DNA of 19,961 nucleotides from an uncultured Kiritimatiellota bacterium (lineage in GTDB: Bacteria > Verrucomicrobiota > Kiritimatiellia > RFP12 > UBA1067): contig CAKUGW010000052.1 of assembly GCA_934654805.1 (NCBI GenBank), positions 1 to 19,961 of the forward strand, in the 5' to 3' direction. The notes under the pieces were generated by a model that was given only the letters and a program-made list of their open reading frames with translations, was not told the DNA's origin and ran no database searches. The position numbers were made by a program, and so were the translations under genes. This document shows, one piece after another, positions 16,235-19,961 of the stretch (position 1 is the stretch's first letter; every line of letters begins with the position of its first letter).

Positions 16235-16580
16235 ACGGATCGCCGACGCCCTATGTCCAGCTGTTTCAGATGAAGCCCGAAGGTTGGCTGCGCGGCCAGG
16301 AGAAGCCAGGCGTCTCATGTGGCGAAACGGTTGATTTGCACATGAACGTCGAAGTCCCCGAAGCGTTTGCGGAGCCGGTGGCGGTCATTGTCGGCGTGCG
16401 CGGTCTCGGAGAAGTCCTCTTTGACGACCGGGGGCTGGAGATGGCGTTGGCGGTCATTCCGGCGGAAATCCGGGACGAGCGCCAATGACAGGCTTTGCGC
16501 GAAATTGCCGAGGCTGGACATGAGCTGATGTGTCGCGGCATCCAGGCGGATCTTGGCCTTGAAAAAGCCGCATTCGTGGG
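16235..16580 (+). pseudogene. Degenerate, internally deleted copy of the glycosidase/deacetylase gene
   Basis: Three blocks match the intact gene at 3959-8002 in order. Bases 16235-16428 match 6237-6430 (about 95 % by eye), 16429-16529 match about 7109-7209 (about 91 %), and 16530-16580 match about 7540-7590. The first joint lies at TTTGACGAC, which occurs at both parent positions (6422-6430 and 7100-7108); the 678-base loss keeps frame. A G-to-A change makes a TGA at 16486-16488 where the parent has Trp. There is no start, signal peptide or catalytic part. The 79 bases between the adaptor stop and 16235 show nothing recognisable. Confidence 0.85.
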
Positions 16581-16597
16581 GCGGACTTGTCGCCGGT

Positions 16598-16627
16598 TTG
16601 ACGGGTGTCGGCTGAACGTGATATAAT
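16598..16627 (+). promoter_or_regulatory. Promoter for the DUF4153-like gene
   Basis: TTGACG (16598-16603), an 18-bp spacer, and TATAAT (16622-16627) with TGA just ahead (extended -10). It lies 36 bp before ATG 16664, leaving room for a leader with AGGAGG at 16653-16658. Confidence 0.75.
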
Positions 16628-16663
16628 TTCCGCCGCCCGTCACGCAGACGGCAGGAGGTGTCG

Positions 16664-18472
16664 ATGTTCAAGCAAACCCTGGCCAAGGCGCTGGACAAGT
16701 TCCGGTGCGGATTCCGCCGATTCGCGATCTTTGACCTCTGCGCGGTAGCCGTTGCGGTTCTCTTCGTCCTGGGGAATCACGACGTCATCCGCGAGACGAC
16801 GCAGGCGAAGATGTCGCTCGGCATCTTCTGGGGCGCGCTGGCTGGCGTGTTCGTCCAGCTGCTCTGCGAATGGCGCGCGTGGCCGCATCGCCGTCTTCTC
16901 GTCGGCCTCGCCACGGCGGCGGGCGGATCGCTCGGCTGCTGGTTCTGGCTTGCGCTCGTGGAAGGGACGCCGGGCTGTCGGCTGTGGGGTCTGCTCTATT
17001 TCGGCACCAGCTTCTCCCTTGTCGCCTCGTCTGTGGCCGTGCTGTATCGCGTGGCGGACGAGCGCACGCTCGTTTCGCGCCTGACGCTCAATGCGCTCGG
17101 CGTCAATGCGGTGACGGTGGTTTTCGTCTTGAGCCAGATGCTGTGCATCCTGGCGTTCGACAAGCTGGTGGCGCCCGTGCCCCCTCGGCTTTACGGGGAT
17201 GTCGCAGGAGTCTCGGGCATGCTCATCCTGTCGGTCGGCTTCATCTCCTTCCTTCCGGGACGGGCGCGCGACGACGGAGCGTCCGACCGGGCGGCGGCGT
17301 TCCTCTTCTGGCTGCTGCTGCCCGCCGCCCTGGTCTTGCTGGGCATCCTCTACCTCTATCTGGGGAAGATCGCCTGGACGCGCACGATGCCCAGCGGCGA
17401 GCTGAACTGGTTCGGGTCGGTGGCCCTCGCCGTCTACGTGTTCTTCTGGCTGGCGTTGCGGGACTCGTCGCGTCCGTTCTTCCGCCTGTTCGTGCGCTGG
17501 GGCTGGGCGCTGCTCCTGCCGGTTCTTGCGGCGCAGGTCATGGGCGTCGTCATCCGGCATCGGGCGTATGGCCTCTCGACGCCGCGCCTCGCCGGCATGG
17601 TCACGCTTTCCTTCGGCGTTGTCGCGCTCGTCCTGGCGGCGCTGAACCGCCGACCCCGGGCCCTGTTCGTGTTCATCGCCATCGCCGGAATCGTGTTCAC
17701 GGTGACGCCCCTGAACGTCGTCGACGTTCCGATCCGCAATCAGGAGGCCCGGCTCAAGGCGGCATTGGCGCGATGCGGCCTGCTGCAGGGGGACGCGCTC
17801 TCCCTGCAGCCGGACGCCCAGATCCCGGCGGACGACGCCAAGGTCATCGTCGGGTCGTGGCGGTATCTGACCGATGCGGATTCTTCGCGGTGCGGCGGGT
17901 CGCTGCTGCGGCTCGGCGGCCCGGGCCTGCGGCCGACGGTGTGGCATCGTCCGACGTTTGCCGTTGGCCTGCACAAGACCGTTTCGTCGCTGTGCCGCGC
18001 GCGCAATGTCGGGAGCGTCTCGCTGCCGCTGCTGTTGGGGCTGGACGAGAGCAAGTTGGTCGGCAAGCGGGAGCGCGCGGACTTCGGGTCGATGCTGTTT
18101 CGGCTGCCGTGCGAGGCGACGGTGCCGATTGCGGAGTACGCGCGCCTGCGGCCCATGGATTCGTGGCGTGTGCGGTGTGAGCCGCGCCGAGACCGGTGGG
18201 TGGCCGTGCTGGCGGAGCGGGGGGCGCGCGCGAAGAGGGAGGAGTTCGACGTCACGGACTTCGTCACGCGCATTCTTGATTCCGGCAAGTGCAACGGGCG
18301 CGTCTTGGGCGATCGGACATTTGTCTTGCGGGCAGAGGATGCCGTCTGGCCGCTGCGCACGGGAATGGCGCTGGTCGTGAACGAGCTGCGCGCCTCGGGG
18401 ACGGTTGGCGAAAGGCCCGCGAGCGTCCGCCTCTCGAGCAGTGCCATCGTGATGCGTGCAGAGGAGAAATGA
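16664..18472 (+). CDS. DUF4153-like polytopic membrane protein
   Basis: This is a 602-residue protein. ATG 16664 is chosen because AGGAGG at 16653-16658 is at good spacing; an in-frame GTG at 16658 overlaps that site. About ten to twelve hydrophobic helices occupy residues 15-365, followed by a soluble region of about 235 residues. The segment ILYLYLGKIAWTRTMPSGEL then NWFGS (about residues 225-250) and the later RHRAYGLSTPR (about 298) are the kind of motifs seen in DUF4153 membrane proteins. The biochemical role of that family is not established, so none is assigned. It has its own promoter and is followed after one base by a small frame and then by the GntR/LacI-type regulator. Codon use looks like its neighbours. 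Confidence 0.75.
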   Translation: MFKQTLAKALDKFRCGFRRFAIFDLCAVAVAVLFVLGNHDVIRETTQAKMSLGIFWGALAGVFVQLLCEWRAWPHRRLLVGLATAAGGSLGCWFWLALVEGTPGCRLWGLLYFGTSFSLVASSVAVLYRVADERTLVSRLTLNALGVNAVTVVFVLSQMLCILAFDKLVAPVPPRLYGDVAGVSGMLILSVGFISFLPGRARDDGASDRAAAFLFWLLLPAALVLLGILYLYLGKIAWTRTMPSGELNWFGSVALAVYVFFWLALRDSSRPFFRLFVRWGWALLLPVLAAQVMGVVIRHRAYGLSTPRLAGMVTLSFGVVALVLAALNRRPRALFVFIAIAGIVFTVTPLNVVDVPIRNQEARLKAALARCGLLQGDALSLQPDAQIPADDAKVIVGSWRYLTDADSSRCGGSLLRLGGPGLRPTVWHRPTFAVGLHKTVSSLCRARNVGSVSLPLLLGLDESKLVGKRERADFGSMLFRLPCEATVPIAEYARLRPMDSWRVRCEPRRDRWVAVLAERGARAKREEFDVTDFVTRILDSGKCNGRVLGDRTFVLRAEDAVWPLRTGMALVVNELRASGTVGERPASVRLSSSAIVMRAEEK

Positions 18473-18473
18473 G

Positions 18474-18752
18474 ATGGATGAGACCTCACCCTTGTCCCGA
18501 ATTTTTGGTTTTAGCCTGAAAATTGAAGTTGACGTCAAGGGGGCGGTCGTGTCTGCGGGAGCCGCAGCTGTTGGTGGAGTCGGCGTGGTGGCGTTCGGCT
18601 CCGGTGCGGCATCGTCATGCCATGAGAAGTCCCTCATGGCTTCGCGTTTGCGGGAGGAGCGCCGCAAATGGTATAATCTGCGGCATGGGAGAATTCGAGG
18701 CAGACGGACACACGGTGAAGTGGCAGGGCATCTACGAGCAGTTCCAGCGTGA
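18474..18752 (+). CDS. Doubtful small hydrophobic protein
   Basis: ATG 18474 starts one base after the DUF4153 stop, with GAGGAG (18460-18465) at usable spacing, and would give 92 residues. The first 50 or so look protein-like: FGFSLKIEVDVKGA, then a Gly/Ala/Val-rich hydrophobic stretch. After residue about 50 the sequence is Arg-rich, carries a strong hairpin and a promoter, and overlaps the regulator gene by 68 bases. The downstream half is probably not native, so this may be a shortened gene or chance. No family recognised. Confidence 0.3.
   Translation: MDETSPLSRIFGFSLKIEVDVKGAVVSAGAAAVGGVGVVAFGSGAASSCHEKSLMASRLREERRKWYNLRHGRIRGRRTHGEVAGHLRAVPA
18619..18640. terminator. Perfect 8-bp stem hairpin, possible weak terminator or operator
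   Basis: GCCATGAG (18619-18626) and CTCATGGC (18633-18640) pair perfectly around a 6-base loop. No T run follows, so intrinsic termination is uncertain. The palindrome sits just before the -35 of the regulator promoter, so an autoregulatory operator is equally possible. Confidence 0.4.
18648..18677 (+). promoter_or_regulatory. Promoter for the GntR/LacI-type regulator
   Basis: TTGCGG (18648-18653), an 18-bp spacer and TATAAT (18672-18677) preceded by TGG form an extended -10 promoter. Transcription should start near 18684, right at the ATG at 18685, so the message appears leaderless. Confidence 0.7.
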
Positions 18753-19776
18753 GCTGCGGGAAGGTGTCTTTCCGACAGGCGTCCCCCTGCCGTCGGAAGG
18801 TGCGCTGGTTCGGCGGTACGGGGTCTCGCGCATCACGGTCGTGCGCGCGATGGACGAGCTGCGCAAGAACGGCCTCATCTGGCGGAAGCGCGGCAGCGGG
18901 ACTTTCGCGACGAAGCTCGCCTGCGCGGGGGCGGGACGCCTCGGGCTCATCTTCCCCAGCCTCTCGTTCGGCGAAATCTTCCCGCCGATCTGCCAGGCGC
19001 TCGTTCGCGCCGCCCAGAAGGACGGCTACTCGTTCGTCTTCGGCGACGTTTCCGCGCCGCAGCCGCGTCGTCGGGCGCACGAGGCCTGTCGGGTCGCGCG
19101 CCAGTTTGTCGCGCAGGGCGTCGCGGGCGTCATCTTCCAGCCGCTGGCGTTCCTGAAGACGCCGGAGCGCGTGACGCGCGAGATCCTGACGCTGTTCCGC
19201 GAGGCGCAGGTGCCCGTCGTCCTGATGGACCGCGACGTCGAGCAGGCGGACGTGCCGCACGATTTCGTGGGCATCGACAACCTTGCTGCCGGGCGTGCGC
19301 TCGGGGCGCACCTGCTCGCGCGCGGCGCGAAGCGCATCCACTTCCTCATGCGCCCCAACTGCGCGTCCGTGATCCGAGACCGGCTGGACGGCGTGCTGAG
19401 CGCGCTGGGCGAGCGGCGTCCGAAAGACGCCGTCATCGTCGCCGACCCGACGGACGCCGCGACGCTGGCATCGCGCTTTCGCCGGCGGCTGCGGCCGGAC
19501 GCCGTGATCTGCGAGTCGGACTACGTGGCCGCGCAGCTGCGCAACACGCTGGATGCGTTCGGGCTGTCGGTTCCGAAGAACGTGCGGCTCGCGGGCTTTG
19601 ACGACGTCCGCTGTGCGCGCGTCACGACGCCGCCGCTGACGACCGTGCGCCAGCCCTGCGAAGACCTGGCGCGCACGGCCTACCGGACACTGCTGGAGCG
19701 GATGCGCGACCCCTTGCTGCCCGCGCGGCGCATCCTGCTCCCGGCATCGCTCGTCGTCCGCGAGTCGACGCGCTGA
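18685..19776 (+). CDS. GntR/LacI-type transcriptional regulator (GntR wHTH plus sugar-binding sensor)
   Basis: This is a 363-residue protein. Residues 1-75 are a GntR winged helix: IYEQFQRELREGVFPTG, PLPSEGALVRRYGVSRITV and GLIWRKRGSGTF. Residues about 84-363 are a LacI/periplasmic-binding-protein-like ligand domain, with LGLIFPSLSF, VPVVLMDRDV, DFVGIDNLAAGRALG, LAGFDD and TPPLTTVRQP as typical landmarks. The layout is that of AraR, where a sugar releases the repressor from DNA. No Shine-Dalgarno is seen before ATG 18685; the -10 box ends 7 bases upstream, which supports leaderless translation. Longer in-frame extension upstream would run through the promoter and is rejected. The targets are unknown; the palindromic region at 19813-19832 before the next gene is a candidate site. 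Confidence 0.9.
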   Translation: MGEFEADGHTVKWQGIYEQFQRELREGVFPTGVPLPSEGALVRRYGVSRITVVRAMDELRKNGLIWRKRGSGTFATKLACAGAGRLGLIFPSLSFGEIFPPICQALVRAAQKDGYSFVFGDVSAPQPRRRAHEACRVARQFVAQGVAGVIFQPLAFLKTPERVTREILTLFREAQVPVVLMDRDVEQADVPHDFVGIDNLAAGRALGAHLLARGAKRIHFLMRPNCASVIRDRLDGVLSALGERRPKDAVIVADPTDAATLASRFRRRLRPDAVICESDYVAAQLRNTLDAFGLSVPKNVRLAGFDDVRCARVTTPPLTTVRQPCEDLARTAYRTLLERMRDPLLPARRILLPASLVVRESTR

Positions 19777-19812
19777 ACGCGCTGAACGCGCGCGGCGGCT
19801 GTCCGAAAAAAG

Positions 19813-19856
19813 TTGACATGTCTTTTGTGTCAGAGGGGGCATTTTTGTGGTATACT
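19813..19856 (+). promoter_or_regulatory. Promoter and inverted-repeat region ahead of the last gene
   Basis: An extended -10 box, TGG-TATACT, is at 19848-19856. Upstream, TTGACATGTC (19813-19822) contains the palindrome GACATGTC, and TGACA (19814-19818) is inverted as TGTCA at 19828-19832. These could be operator half-sites, possibly for the regulator just upstream. The perfect-looking TTGACA at 19813 is 32 bp from the -10, too far to be its -35; TGTCAG at 19828-19833 is at 17 bp. Bases 19777-19812 show no feature beyond a repeated AACGCGCTG. Confidence 0.55.
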
Positions 19857-19899
19857 GTCCGCACCCAAAGAACAAGAACCAAAAAGGAGGTATGTAAAG

Positions 19900-19961
19900 A
19901 TGCATCAAAGCAAGTCGTCGTCACTTTTTCTTTCCCCTGTAGGGGGGGGGGGGGGGGGGGG
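19900..19961 (+). CDS. 5' end of an unidentified gene running off the window
   Basis: AAGGAGG (19884-19890) is an ideal Shine-Dalgarno sequence nine bases before ATG 19900. The frame opens MHQSKSSSLFLSPV and then enters a run of G that would read as poly-Gly. An ATG at 19892 is followed at once by TAA. The promoter, leader and ribosome site look strong, so a highly expressed product is expected, possibly another secreted protein as the Ser/Leu/Phe-rich start hints. Too little remains to name it, and the sequence after 19941 may be artefactual. Confidence 0.45.
   Translation, partial: MHQSKSSSLFLSPVGGGGGG
19942..19961 (+). repeat. Homopolymer of 20 G at the window end
   Basis: Twenty consecutive G form the last bases, starting 14 codons after the ATG at 19900. 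It may be a real homopolymer that stopped the assembly, or a poly-G artefact of two-colour sequencing at a contig edge. Confidence 0.9.

Noticed and set aside
16640..18667. Minus-strand open frame of 675 codons opposite the DUF4153-like gene
   Set aside because: Arg/Pro/Gln-rich composition without motifs; it is a shadow of the plus-strand gene, which has promoter and ribosome site.
18523..18684. Upstream-extended start for the GntR/LacI regulator
   Set aside because: The extension passes through the hairpin and promoter, has no GntR-like sequence, and ATG 18685 gives the normal domain start.
19813..19818. TTGACA as -35 box for the last promoter
   Set aside because: It is 32 bp from TATACT, far beyond the usual 15-19 bp. 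It may instead be part of an operator.
1..19961. tRNA or rRNA genes
   Set aside because: No cloverleaf-like segment or conserved rRNA stretch was recognised by eye on either strand; a tRNA scan would settle it.

Overview
The window is about 20 kb of GC-rich bacterial DNA whose genes all run on the plus strand, apart from one broken fragment. The mix of genes suggests an uncultured member of the Kiritimatiellota/Verrucomicrobiota/Lentisphaerota group: a GH36-like glycosidase, a large secreted autotransporter-strand protein, a multidomain secreted glycosidase/deacetylase, and a regulator joining a GntR DNA-binding domain to a LacI-type sugar sensor. The lineage is inferred from gene style only. 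The run of G at the last bases suggests the window ends at a contig edge.

Region 1 (1-8002) is a carbohydrate locus. It holds the 3' part of a clan GH-D (alpha-galactosidase-like) enzyme, a 762-residue secreted protein with autotransporter-type beta-strand repeats and a PA14-like domain, and a 1347-residue secreted protein. The last combines a LamG-like domain, a GH39-like TIM barrel, a CBM4/9-like module and a CE4 (NodB-like) deacetylase domain with a clear HTxxH motif.

Region 2 (8003-8890) is gene debris. It contains a frameshifted N-terminus of an AAA_14/DUF4143 ATPase on the minus strand and, upstream of it, three 14-bp repeats spaced exactly 33 bp apart. After these come the C-terminal end of a glycyl-radical-activating radical SAM enzyme, a 15-bp tandem duplication, and a broken copy of the beta-strand protein with a G-rich tract at its frameshift.

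Region 3 (8891-16155) is a metal-efflux unit: response regulator, histidine kinase with a tiny His/Cys-rich periplasmic loop, HME-type RND pump, TolC/CusC-like lipoprotein and a His-rich CzcB/CusB-like adaptor. The pump and outer-membrane factor are one open frame with no stop between them, yet a good Shine-Dalgarno sequence, start codon and lipoprotein signal survive at the joint. The two-component system probably senses the metal ion and controls the pump.

Region 4 (16156-16627) holds a second broken copy, this time of the glycosidase/deacetylase gene. The efflux unit is thus bracketed, in the same order and orientation, by remnants of a second copy of the two-gene pair found intact at 1652-8002.

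Region 5 (16598-19961) has a DUF4153-like membrane protein, a doubtful small frame, the GntR/LacI-type regulator (apparently made from a leaderless transcript), and a strong promoter plus Shine-Dalgarno leading into a new gene that runs into 20 consecutive G at the window end. Four promoters in the window share an extended -10 element, TGnTATA(A/C)T.
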